From the NCBI GenBank assembly GCA_036733165.1, contig DAINBB010000033.1:1-13138 (forward strand): a DNA stretch of 13,138 nt, read 5' to 3'. The notes below the pieces were generated by a model. The model searched no databases, was not told the origin of the DNA, and saw only the letters and a program-made list of their open reading frames with translations. The position numbers and the translations under genes are program-made. This stretch comes from JAFGGT01 sp036733165 (GTDB lineage Archaea; Methanobacteriota_B; Thermococci; Methanofastidiosales; NM3). Shown here piece after piece: positions 6,938-13,138 of the stretch; position 1 is the first letter of the stretch, and every line of letters begins with the position of its first letter.

Positions 6938-8163
6938 TATGTCCTGTAATGGGCGTTGATGTCGACATACTCGTTGGACAGGTCGCAGCCCCATGCCGTG
7001 GTGGAGTGTCCGCCCTTCTTGAGGTCAAGTATGAACTTTATGAACTTTGATGACATCAGCTCCTTGGCATTCTCCTCGGAATAGCCGGTGGGCATCCCGT
7101 CCTCGAATAGCAGTATCGTCTCGCCGTTCGAGGAAAGGCTGAGCATCGACGTCTCGCTTATCTCTATGTCGGTGCCGGCATAGCCTGCGGCGCACATGAC
7201 CCTTCCCCAGTTTGGGTCGCCGCCGTGGACGGCCGCCTTCACAAGGCTCGAGGATATGATGGCCTTGGCCATCTTGCGAGCGTCCTGGAGCGTGGGGGCG
7301 TTCCTGACCTCCACCTCGAAGACCTTCGTAGCACCCTCGCCGTCGGCGACTATCATCTTCGCGATCTCCCCGTTCAAAAGGTTCAAGGCCTCAAGGAACT
7401 TGTCGTATTCCTCGGTCCCCTCGGTTATGGGTTCGTTGCCAGCCCTGCCGTTGGCCAATATCGCCACAGTGTCGTTGGTGCTGGTATCGCCATCAACACT
7501 GATCATGTTGTAGGTCTGGTCCACGGACTCCCTCAAGGCCTTGAGTAGATTCTCATGGGAAATGCTTGCATCTGTAACTATGAACGACAACATCGTTGCC
7601 ATGTTCGGGTGTATCATCCCCGATCCCTTGGCTATTGCCCCTATTCTCACCTTCTTTCCACCGATCTCCGTCTCCACTACCAGTTCCTTCGGCACCTTGT
7701 CGGTGGTCATGATGCCCTCTGCGGCCTCGGTGCCCTTCTCCTTTCCGAGAATCGACGCCACCTTGACGATCGACCTCTCGATCTCGTCCATCGGGAGCAT
7801 CACTCCTATGACCCCTGTCGAGAGGACTATCACGTCCTCCGGGTCGCATCCAACTTCCCTTGCGGTTATCTCTGCCATGTTCTTGGCGTCAAGGAGCCCC
7901 TGCTTCCCCGTGCAGGCGTTGGCGTTTCCGCTGTTGCATATCACAGCCTGCGCCCTGCCGTTCTCAAGATGGGCCTTTGATATGATAAGCGGCGCCGCCT
8001 TGAGCTTGTTTCTGGTAAAGACGGCCGCGGCCTCGCACACCGTGTCGCTGCATATTATCGTGAAGTCCTTTCGCTTGTACTTCAATCCCGTGTGGGCTCC
8101 GTTCGCCCTGAATCCCTCTATCTCCCAGATATGTTTGTCCTTCAATATCTCTAAACCACTCAT
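6937..8163 (-). CDS. argJ: ArgJ glutamate/ornithine N-acetyltransferase
   Basis: A 408-residue ArgJ of normal length. It moves the acetyl group from N-acetylornithine to glutamate, releasing ornithine and regenerating N-acetylglutamate. The precursor cleaves itself into alpha and beta chains at HPNMA/TMLSF; T190 would become the N-terminal nucleophile of the beta chain. STGVIG at 115-120 holds the Thr-Gly pair of the oxyanion hole. The chain ends in YVDINAHYRT, the usual ArgJ C-terminus. Whether it is bifunctional (also uses acetyl-CoA to make N-acetylglutamate) cannot be read from the sequence; no argA is present in this window. The ATG at 8163 overlaps the argC stop (ATGA, 4 bp) and has GGTG at 8174-8171, 7 nt upstream. 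argB follows at once. Confidence 0.95.
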   Translation of the reverse strand: MSGLEILKDKHIWEIEGFRANGAHTGLKYKRKDFTIICSDTVCEAAAVFTRNKLKAAPLIISKAHLENGRAQAVICNSGNANACTGKQGLLDAKNMAEITAREVGCDPEDVIVLSTGVIGVMLPMDEIERSIVKVASILGKEKGTEAAEGIMTTDKVPKELVVETEIGGKKVRIGAIAKGSGMIHPNMATMLSFIVTDASISHENLLKALRESVDQTYNMISVDGDTSTNDTVAILANGRAGNEPITEGTEEYDKFLEALNLLNGEIAKMIVADGEGATKVFEVEVRNAPTLQDARKMAKAIISSSLVKAAVHGGDPNWGRVMCAAGYAGTDIEISETSMLSLSSNGETILLFEDGMPTGYSEENAKELMSSKFIKFILDLKKGGHSTTAWGCDLSNEYVDINAHYRT

Positions 8164-9215
8164 ATGTACACACCGGTCGCCATAAGACCTGTCCTTTCGT
8201 CTAGCGAGAACATTATGTTCATGTTCTGTACGGCCTGTCCTGCCCCTCCCTTTATGAGGTTGTCGATGGCAGACACCACGATCGCCCTGTTCGTCCTCTC
8301 ATCCACGGTGACCTGAATGTCACAGAAGTTCGTGCCCCTCACAAAGCGCGTCTCCGGCCACGTTCCCCTCTCAAGCACCCTCACAAACGGTTTGTCCGAG
8401 TATGCCTTGGTGTAAAGGCCGTATGCCTCATCGGTCGTCAGATCTCCCTTGAGGGAGCAGTAGATGGTCGAGAGGATACCGCGGTTCATTGGTGTGAGGT
8501 GGGGCGTGAAACTTATCTTCACGTCCGCGTCGCAGTGCGCCGTGAACTCCTGTTCTATCTCGGGCGTGTGCCTGTGACTGGCCACGGCGTATGCCTTGAT
8601 CGAATCGTTGCACTCGGGGTAATGCGTCTGTTCCGAGAGCTTCCGCCCGGCTCCGCTGACACCGGACTTGGAGTCGACGATGACAGAGTCGGCCTTTACG
8701 GCGCCCTTGTCGAAAAGGGGCGCCATCGCCAGTATCGCGCTGGTGGGATAGCATCCCGGATTGGCCACTAATCTAGTTTTCTTTATCTTATCAAAGTAAT
8801 ATTCAGGGAGCCCGTATACCGCCTTCCCCAACCATTCGCCGGTCTCATGAACCTTGTTGTACCACTGCGTGTAGACGGCAGGGTCCCTTATACGGTAATC
8901 CGCACTGAGGTCTATGACCTTCACGTCCTCGTTGGCTTCAAGGATCTTCGGGACCAGTTCCAATGCGGCACCGTGGGGTACGGCGCATATGACGACATCG
9001 GACTCTGATGCAACACCATCGATGTCAAGCCCTACGAACTCCTTGTCCAGTATCCCTCGCAGGCCTGGATGGAACTTCCACACAGGCACTCCCTGATTGG
9101 AGTTGGAGGTAAGGTCGACGATCTCTACATTGGGATGGTCGACAAGCAGCCTTGTCATCTCGCCGCCCAGGTAACCTGTCGCGCCAACTATGGAGGCCTT
9201 TATTTCAAGAGTCAT
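8160..9215 (-). CDS. argC: N-acetyl-gamma-glutamyl-phosphate reductase
   Basis: A 351-residue NADPH-dependent dehydrogenase that reduces N-acetylglutamyl phosphate to the semialdehyde, the step between ArgB and ArgD. The N-terminus has the dinucleotide-binding loop GATGYLGGEM at 11-20. The catalytic cysteine is C155 in ANPGCYPTSA, followed by DSKSGVSGAGRK and a SHRHTPEI segment that should supply the active-site histidine. The open frame extends to 9278, but that ATG lies upstream of the likely transcript start (TATA box at 9255-9264) and adds 21 residues with no family counterpart. ATG 9215 has GGTG 8 nt upstream and starts just before the nucleotide-binding strand. First gene of the operon; its TGA overlaps the argJ ATG. 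Confidence 0.95.
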   Translation of the reverse strand: MTLEIKASIVGATGYLGGEMTRLLVDHPNVEIVDLTSNSNQGVPVWKFHPGLRGILDKEFVGLDIDGVASESDVVICAVPHGAALELVPKILEANEDVKVIDLSADYRIRDPAVYTQWYNKVHETGEWLGKAVYGLPEYYFDKIKKTRLVANPGCYPTSAILAMAPLFDKGAVKADSVIVDSKSGVSGAGRKLSEQTHYPECNDSIKAYAVASHRHTPEIEQEFTAHCDADVKISFTPHLTPMNRGILSTIYCSLKGDLTTDEAYGLYTKAYSDKPFVRVLERGTWPETRFVRGTNFCDIQVTVDERTNRAIVVSAIDNLIKGGAGQAVQNMNIMFSLDERTGLMATGVYI

Positions 9216-9254
9216 GTCATTTGCACCTTCTGAACTATTAATATATGTTATGAT

Positions 9255-9264
9255 GTTTATAAAG
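9255..9264 (-). promoter_or_regulatory. TATA box of the arginine operon
   Basis: The minus strand reads CTTTATAAAC, a near-ideal archaeal TATA box. Its centre predicts transcription start near 9233-9237, leaving a leader of about 20 nt that contains the GGTG of argC. No other strong promoter is apparent before argJ, argB or argD, so the four genes are probably one transcript. Confidence 0.6.
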
Positions 9265-9320
9265 TCATAGAACGACAAACATGTCCAAAATAAAATAAAA
9301 TGTCAAAATAGACACATTGT

Positions 9321-10310
9321 CTAGTAAAAGGAGGATATCCGCTTCCTCTCGTCTTCCTTTTCCTGTTCAAGCTTCCTTGCGGCCTCGCACATCACCGCGA
9401 GCTTTTTCCTTGCTATCTCACGGGAGAGGATCTTCATCCCGCAGTCCGGCGCCGCTATGACGTTCTCCTCGCCGAGGGCCCAGGAGGCGTAGCGCAGGAG
9501 CTCGTAGACCTCCTTCACAGACTCCACCCTCTCATCGTCAGTCCTTATGCAGCCGACCATTATCTTCTTCGGCGGGACGCTGCCTATGTAACGTGCCAGG
9601 CACTGCTTGTTCTGGGGGTATCCGAGGACCGAGAACGAGACGTTGTCCACCCCCCTGAAACCCATGATGATGTCGAATATGCTCCTCTCGTCGTCCGTTA
9701 TGGTGTCCTGGATCTCCTTGCTGACGTCCCCGCACACATGCAGGGATATCTCGGAAGGTATGTGCTTCGCCATGTATTCTAACGAGAGCTTCGCGAGATG
9801 GGTCGGCGAGCCCACGCTCAGGAATGGCTCGTCTATCTGTATCCCCTGGACGCCCACGTCAAGTATGTCCTTGGCGATCCTCACCAATGCCTTGGAGAGG
9901 TCCAGGAATAGCTCTTCGTCAAAGAGGCTGGAATACTCCCTTGTGGATAGCTTGGAACAGTTGACAAGCGTCGTCGGTCCTGTGATGATGCCCTTAACCG
10001 GCACTGGGGATATCTCCACCGCGTACTCCAGATCCTCTATCACGACATCATCGAACACCACGTCATGCCTTATGGCGTCCTTGATCTCGGGGCCCGTGCC
10101 GCAATCCTTGTTGCAGAACTCTATCGGGCATCCCTGACACGAGAAACCGTCTATCAGGCGGGCGAAGTACTCCACCATGTAGTTCCTTGTCTGGCCGTCC
10201 GAGACCAGTTCCACCCCTGCCTCCACCTGGTCGTTGATGGACTGCCTGATGGCCTCGCGCTCGTCGTCGGCGTAGAATATGGGCCATGAACCGATAACTG
10301 TCTTGAGCAT
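9321..10310 (-). CDS. MetE-like archaeal methionine synthase family protein
   Basis: A 329-residue single-domain protein of the cobalamin-independent-type methionine synthase fold (C-terminal MetE domain). Archaeal relatives methylate homocysteine from a corrinoid-bound or other C1 donor. Family marks: an N-terminal TVIGSWP, GIITGPTTL near 107-115, QIDEPFLS near 158-165, LHVCGDV with H191 and C193, and APDCGMK with C290; H191, C193 and C290 match three of the four zinc ligands. The fourth, a glutamate about 22-34 residues after C193 in relatives, is not evident (GVDNVSFSVLGYP there). A C58-x2-C61-x4-C66-x3-C70 cluster is an unusual addition. Substrate and donor are therefore uncertain; another corrinoid- or thiol-methyltransferase role is possible. 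ATG 10310 has no ribosome-binding site; a TATA box 24 bp upstream suggests a leaderless mRNA. Confidence 0.8.
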   Translation of the reverse strand: MLKTVIGSWPIFYADDEREAIRQSINDQVEAGVELVSDGQTRNYMVEYFARLIDGFSCQGCPIEFCNKDCGTGPEIKDAIRHDVVFDDVVIEDLEYAVEISPVPVKGIITGPTTLVNCSKLSTREYSSLFDEELFLDLSKALVRIAKDILDVGVQGIQIDEPFLSVGSPTHLAKLSLEYMAKHIPSEISLHVCGDVSKEIQDTITDDERSIFDIIMGFRGVDNVSFSVLGYPQNKQCLARYIGSVPPKKIMVGCIRTDDERVESVKEVYELLRYASWALGEENVIAAPDCGMKILSREIARKKLAVMCEAARKLEQEKEDERKRISSFY

Positions 10311-10328
10311 TGAATTAGAATGAATGAC

Positions 10329-10341
10329 ATTATAATAAAAA
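10329..10341 (-). promoter_or_regulatory. TATA-like box of the metE-like gene
   Basis: TTTTTATTATAAT on the minus strand is centred about 24 bp before the ATG at 10310. The predicted start of transcription coincides with the ATG, consistent with the absence of any Shine-Dalgarno sequence there. Confidence 0.5.
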
Positions 10342-10398
10342 GATTATTGTCAAATAGTAATAATAGATAAAAATAATATTCTTAAAAGCATATAAATT

Positions 10399-10410
10399 GA
10401 TTCTAGAATC
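10399..10410. promoter_or_regulatory. 12-bp perfect palindrome, possible operator
   Basis: GATTCTAGAATC is a perfect inverted repeat with no spacer. It lies about 60 bp upstream of the metE-like TATA box and away from coding sequence. A dimeric regulator could bind it, but nothing in the window names one, and a palindrome this short can arise by chance in AT-rich DNA. Confidence 0.25.
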
Positions 10411-10554
10411 CTAAATAAAAAACAGCCAATTAAGAAACAAATTTGCTTATTTTTTGCATGATTTTTAAAAAATACAATTCAGGAACAAAAACTGTGGTAT
10501 TTTCCAGGATTATATTTTACACTTCAGGCAGGATGTCCCAGCCAGCTTTGCATA

Positions 10555-10577
10555 GATAAAACAAAGAAGAAAGAACG
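10555..10577 (-). terminator. Pyrimidine-rich terminator after the propeller gene
   Basis: Starting about 10 bp past the stop at 10587, the minus strand runs through CGTTCTTTCTTCTTTG and then TTTTATC. It is T-rich with no hairpin, the form typical of archaeal termination. Confidence 0.35.
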
Positions 10578-10586
10578 AGACAGGGC

Positions 10587-12113
10587 TCAATCACACTCGC
10601 AATCGAAGTCGAGCGCCTCGTTGATATCTTCCATGATGCTTATCGCCTTCACGAGCTCGCCGTTGGAGTAGATGGGATTCGAGAGAGGTGCCGCGTTCAC
10701 CATGTGCTTCTGCACCTCGTCGATCATCGCCTGGATATCTGCGCCCATATCCTCCGGCAGCTTCTCAGAGATGCATTCCCACATCACGTTCGCCCTAGCA
10801 AGCTGCGTGTCAGCCAACGCCTTGAAGATGAGTGGGCTGGCAGAAACACTCTCAACTATCCCAAAGAATAATATCTCATAGTCGCTTCCGTCATGTCCCT
10901 CCCATGTAAGGTAGGGGGTGTCCGAGGCGTCAACCGCTATCAGCGGATAGTAATTATCATATGCATTGTCGGTAAGCTGCGCGGTGGTGACCGCATCCGA
11001 GGCGTCCACCTTCGCCCAGAATATCTCGTAGTCGCCACTATAATACGCATACCATGTAAGGTAGGAATTTCCAGAGGAGTCCGCCGCTATTTTCGGCCAG
11101 TAATCACCATATATATTGTCGGTGATCTGTAATGTGGTGAGCGCATTCGTGGCGTCCACCTTCGCCCAGAATATCTCGTAGTCGCTTCCGCTATGTCCGT
11201 GCCACACGATGTATGAGATGCCCGAGGCATCCACCGCTATCTGCGAGTTGTCATCAAAGTGTGTATTGTCGGTGATCTGCGCATCGGCTGTAACTGTGCC
11301 CGCAGAATTCACTTTCGCCCAGAATATATCAACGTCGTTTCCATCATCCCCGTTCCACACGAGGTATGAGATGCCCGAGGCATCCACCGCTATCTGCGGA
11401 TTGGCATCGTAAGAGGTATTGTCGGTGAGCTGCGCGGTGGTGACCGCATTCGTGGCATCCACCTTCGCCCAGAATATCTCAAAATCCTCTCCACCATAGC
11501 CATGCCATGAAAGGTAGGAATTTCCAGAGGAGTCCGCCGCTATCTGCGGATTGGCATCATATGATGTATTGTCGGTGATCTGCGCGGTGGTGACCGCATT
11601 CGAGGCATCCACCTTCGCCCAAAATATCTCAAAGTCGTTTCCATCACCGCCGTACCAAGTAAGGTAGGAATTTCCAGAGGCGTCCGCCGTTATCTGTGGA
11701 ACATTGTCATCATATTCATTGTCGGTGACCCGTACAACGGTGATCATGCCAAAGGCGTCCACCTTCGCCCAAAATATCTCGTAGTCGTCCCCGATATATC
11801 CATACCATGTAAGGTAAGAATTTCCAGAGGCGTCCACTGCTATCCGGGGGCTGTAATCATAATATGCATTGTCGGTGACCTGTAGGAGGGAGACCACACC
11901 AGAGGCGTCCACCTTCGCCCAAAATATTTCAAAGTCGTTTCCATCATCTCCGTACCAAGTAAGGTAGGAATTTCCAGAAGAATCCACTGCTATCTGAGGG
12001 CCGTAATCATTGTATGCATTGTCGGTGACCGGAATGGACACCCTCTGGCCGGCGGCTGGTGCCAATAATAGAAGGACGAGTAAGGGAACAAACAAAAACG
12101 ATATCTTTTTCAT
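10587..12113 (-). CDS. Secreted eight-repeat beta-propeller-like protein
   Basis: A 508-residue exported protein not recognised as a named gene. Residues 1-22 (MKKISFLFVPLLVLLLLAPA, then AG) are a clear Sec signal peptide without a lipobox cysteine. Residues 29 to about 422 hold eight repeats of 50-51 residues with the pattern TDNxxxDxxPxIAVDxSGxSYLxWxGxxGxDxEIFWAKVDA, resembling SBBP-type beta-propeller repeats. Eight copies would suit one closed eight-bladed propeller. Residues about 430-508 are a predicted helical tail (LARANVMWECISEKLPED, IQAMIDEVQKHM, NGELVKAISIMEDINEAL) ending in acidic and cysteine residues; its role is unknown. The frame is open to 12182, but the 23 extra residues are hydrophilic and would precede the signal peptide, so ATG 12113 is preferred. 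Likely surface or extracellular binding; no catalytic motif seen. Confidence 0.8.
   Translation of the reverse strand: MKKISFLFVPLLVLLLLAPAAGQRVSIPVTDNAYNDYGPQIAVDSSGNSYLTWYGDDGNDFEIFWAKVDASGVVSLLQVTDNAYYDYSPRIAVDASGNSYLTWYGYIGDDYEIFWAKVDAFGMITVVRVTDNEYDDNVPQITADASGNSYLTWYGGDGNDFEIFWAKVDASNAVTTAQITDNTSYDANPQIAADSSGNSYLSWHGYGGEDFEIFWAKVDATNAVTTAQLTDNTSYDANPQIAVDASGISYLVWNGDDGNDVDIFWAKVNSAGTVTADAQITDNTHFDDNSQIAVDASGISYIVWHGHSGSDYEIFWAKVDATNALTTLQITDNIYGDYWPKIAADSSGNSYLTWYAYYSGDYEIFWAKVDASDAVTTAQLTDNAYDNYYPLIAVDASDTPYLTWEGHDGSDYEILFFGIVESVSASPLIFKALADTQLARANVMWECISEKLPEDMGADIQAMIDEVQKHMVNAAPLSNPIYSNGELVKAISIMEDINEALDFDCECD
10848..12029 (-). repeat. Eight tandem ~150-bp coding repeats
   Basis: The repeats are about 150 bp each (the fifth 153 bp). 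They share long near-identical DNA strings such as CACCTTCGCCCA(G/A)AATAT, GGTAGGAATTTCCAGAGG and ATTGTCGGTGA on the plus strand. Middle repeats are more alike than the outer ones. All stay in frame with no stop or shift. The first copy begins at VTDNAYNDYG; the last (LTDNAYDNYYP) loses the FWAKVDA ending and runs into the helical tail. Confidence 0.85.
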
Positions 12114-12191
12114 GAAATCTAACTTCCATTCATTGCCATATTTAGCCATTTCTGTATAATACATAGGATTGACAATACCCATATATAATGA

Positions 12192-12202
12192 GTCTTATAT
12201 AC
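12192..12202 (-). promoter_or_regulatory. TATA-like box for the propeller gene
   Basis: The minus strand reads GTATATAAGAC. A start about 25 bp downstream would be near 12172, giving a leader of about 60 nt to ATG 12113 and excluding the longer reading frame from 12182. Two other TATA-like strings (12180-12190 and 12214-12225) flank it, so the choice is tentative. Confidence 0.35.
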
Positions 12203-12275
12203 TGAGAAAATACCTATATATAAATAATTTATCCCTAATAAAAACGCGATACAATGATTGAAATGAAAATATAAC

Positions 12276-13138
12276 TCAAACAAGTGTCGAGTCCTTTTCG
12301 GCATCCCTCTCCTTCCGCTCGGGGACGATTACGCCCGCCTCCTGCTTGACGTTGAGGGCGGTCTTCTTGCCGAGTATCCTCTCAAGCCTCTCAAGTGGCG
12401 CCCTTCTGAGGTCCCCGACGTTCCTTATGTTGAGATTGTACAGTTTTCTTGCCCTTACCCTGCCGATGCCCTTGACCTTCGTGAGGTCCAGAAGCTCTGT
12501 GCCTATGCCGTGCTGCAGCCTCTGGTGAAGCCTGCTCAGCTCGTTGTATGGGATTCCCATGGTTCTCGCTATCTCCTTGAACGCATATGAGAGCCAGACA
12601 GCGTTCTCCTTCGTGCGCGTGAGGTCTCCGGGACCTATGTCGTATGTCTCGCATATGGTCCTCTCCGGTATCTCCGATATCCAGTCCATGAGGACGGATG
12701 CCGTCTTCACCTCCGAGAGGAAGAACTCGTAGTCGTCAGGTTCGTACCAGGAGTCGGGGACCTCGACGAGGAACTCGTCGTGGCACTCGCAGGCCACGGG
12801 GTCGTACCTCTCCGCATCGCCCTTGCGAAGATAGTAATTGGGCATGTCGGGCGTGTTGCAGATGGCGTGCAGCATTCCAAAGACGGACATCTCGTCCCGA
12901 AGGGCGTTCCTGAGGGTGATGCCGGACATGGGGTCGATGTAGAGCTCCGAGATGCGCTTGCCTATTGGCGTCGCAGACAGCGTTCCCTCGCCGCCCACAA
13001 GACCGTTCTCGCAGAGGTATGAAAGCGTTCTTTCCACCTTGACCATGACCTCGTCGATGCCGTGCTGGTGTGAGTAGAACGTTTTCGAGAAGAACTCCCT
13101 TATCCCTTCGATGGTGTTTGATGGGACGCAAAGGGAGA
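12276..13138 (-). CDS. hel308: Hel308 DNA repair helicase, C-terminal part
   Basis: The last 286 residues of a Ski2-like superfamily-2 helicase; the frame is open through 13136 and the ATPase motor lies beyond the window edge. Hel308 unwinds lagging-strand and forked DNA at stalled replication forks in the nucleoid. What is visible: the winged-helix part (VERTLSYLCENGLV, TPIGKRISELYIDPMSG), the helical ratchet domain (DEFLVEVPDSWYEPDDY, ENAVWLSYAFKEIARTMGI), then a helix-hairpin-helix (VKGIGRVRARKLYNLNI) and GDLRRAPLERLERILGKKTA. The order and spacing match Hel308 rather than other Ski2-like helicases such as Hjm-unrelated RNA helicases. ATG 13046 is an internal methionine, not the start. The C-terminus is charged (ERKERDAEKD). 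It is the only long gene here cut by the window. Confidence 0.9.
   Translation of the reverse strand, partial: SLCVPSNTIEGIREFFSKTFYSHQHGIDEVMVKVERTLSYLCENGLVGGEGTLSATPIGKRISELYIDPMSGITLRNALRDEMSVFGMLHAICNTPDMPNYYLRKGDAERYDPVACECHDEFLVEVPDSWYEPDDYEFFLSEVKTASVLMDWISEIPERTICETYDIGPGDLTRTKENAVWLSYAFKEIARTMGIPYNELSRLHQRLQHGIGTELLDLTKVKGIGRVRARKLYNLNIRNVGDLRRAPLERLERILGKKTALNVKQEAGVIVPERKERDAEKDSTLV

Larger units (their letters stand above)
10311..10586. other. AT-rich intergenic region upstream of metE-like gene
   Basis: This 276-bp gap holds the metE-like promoter at its low end, a 12-bp perfect palindrome at 10399-10410, and a pyrimidine-rich termination stretch for the next gene at its high end. 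No open reading frame of note, RNA gene or mobile element was seen. Confidence 0.5.

Noticed and set aside
7541..8185. 214-codon open frame on the plus strand
   Set aside because: It is antisense to argJ, which is secure by its ATML cleavage site and C-terminus; the predicted product is a low-complexity Ser/Pro/Thr shadow.
9216..9278. N-terminal extension of ArgC from ATG 9278
   Set aside because: It would start upstream of the TATA-predicted transcript start and adds residues not seen in ArgC; the ATG at 9215 has a GGTG site.
10417..10426. Second AAACAGCC string resembling one arm of the stem-loop at 2585-2617
   Set aside because: No matching GGCTGTTT arm lies nearby, so it is probably a chance 8-base match.
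10848..12029. Regularly spaced repeats that might suggest a CRISPR array
   Set aside because: The period is about 150 bp, the whole array is one open frame with protein-level repeat conservation, and no short repeat/unique spacer pattern or cas gene is present.
12114..12182. N-terminal extension of the propeller protein from ATG 12182
   Set aside because: It would bury the signal peptide behind 23 hydrophilic residues, and the ATG overlaps TATA-like sequence.

Overview
The window looks like a stretch of archaeal chromosome, most likely euryarchaeal. The evidence is a Hel308-type repair helicase, an archaeal-style MutS ATPase with an N-terminal helix-hairpin-helix, and a compact argC-argJ-argB-argD operon. 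TATA-like boxes sit about 25 bp before likely transcript starts, and GGTG(A) ribosome-binding sites are embedded in the ends of upstream genes. A Thermoplasmatota-like or methanogen-related lineage is my best guess, but the sequence does not settle it. No rRNA, tRNA, CRISPR array, transposase or phage gene was seen.

Layout. (1) Plus strand, 88-2455: a TrmO-family tRNA methyltransferase gene overlaps by 20 bp the start of a MutS-family ATPase gene. (2) 2456-2703: AT-rich convergent gap with a stem-loop. (3) Minus strand, 2704-4644: a secreted modular protein. It has a signal peptide, two copies of an InlB-like plus Fn3-like unit that are identical at DNA level over 557 bp, a third diverged Fn3-like unit, and a C-terminal transglutaminase-like domain. 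(4) Minus strand, 4866-9215: arginine operon in transcription order argC, argJ, argB, argD, all overlapping or abutting, with its promoter near 9255. (5) Minus strand, 9321-10310: a stand-alone MetE-like (archaeal methionine synthase family) protein with an extra four-cysteine cluster, probably leaderless. (6) Minus strand, 10587-12113: a secreted eight-repeat beta-propeller-like protein with a helical C-terminal tail. (7) Minus strand, 12276 to the window edge: the C-terminal part of a Hel308 helicase.

How the genes work together. The operon encodes four consecutive steps from N-acetylglutamate to ornithine. ArgJ can recycle the acetyl group, so the pathway needs no separate deacetylase; whether ArgJ also makes N-acetylglutamate from acetyl-CoA cannot be told here. 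The ArgB N-terminal helix predicts feedback inhibition by arginine. MetE-like, Hel308 and MutS are housekeeping-type genes with their own signals. The two secreted repeat proteins are the variable, accessory part of the window. They sit in AT-rich surroundings, are built from recently amplified repeats, and are the best candidates for surface adhesion or extracellular processing. I did not see a convincing multi-gene undescribed system. The most unusual items are the perfect tandem duplication and mosaic composition of the 2704-4644 gene, its putative C-H-E/D catalytic domain, and the cysteine cluster in the MetE-like protein.
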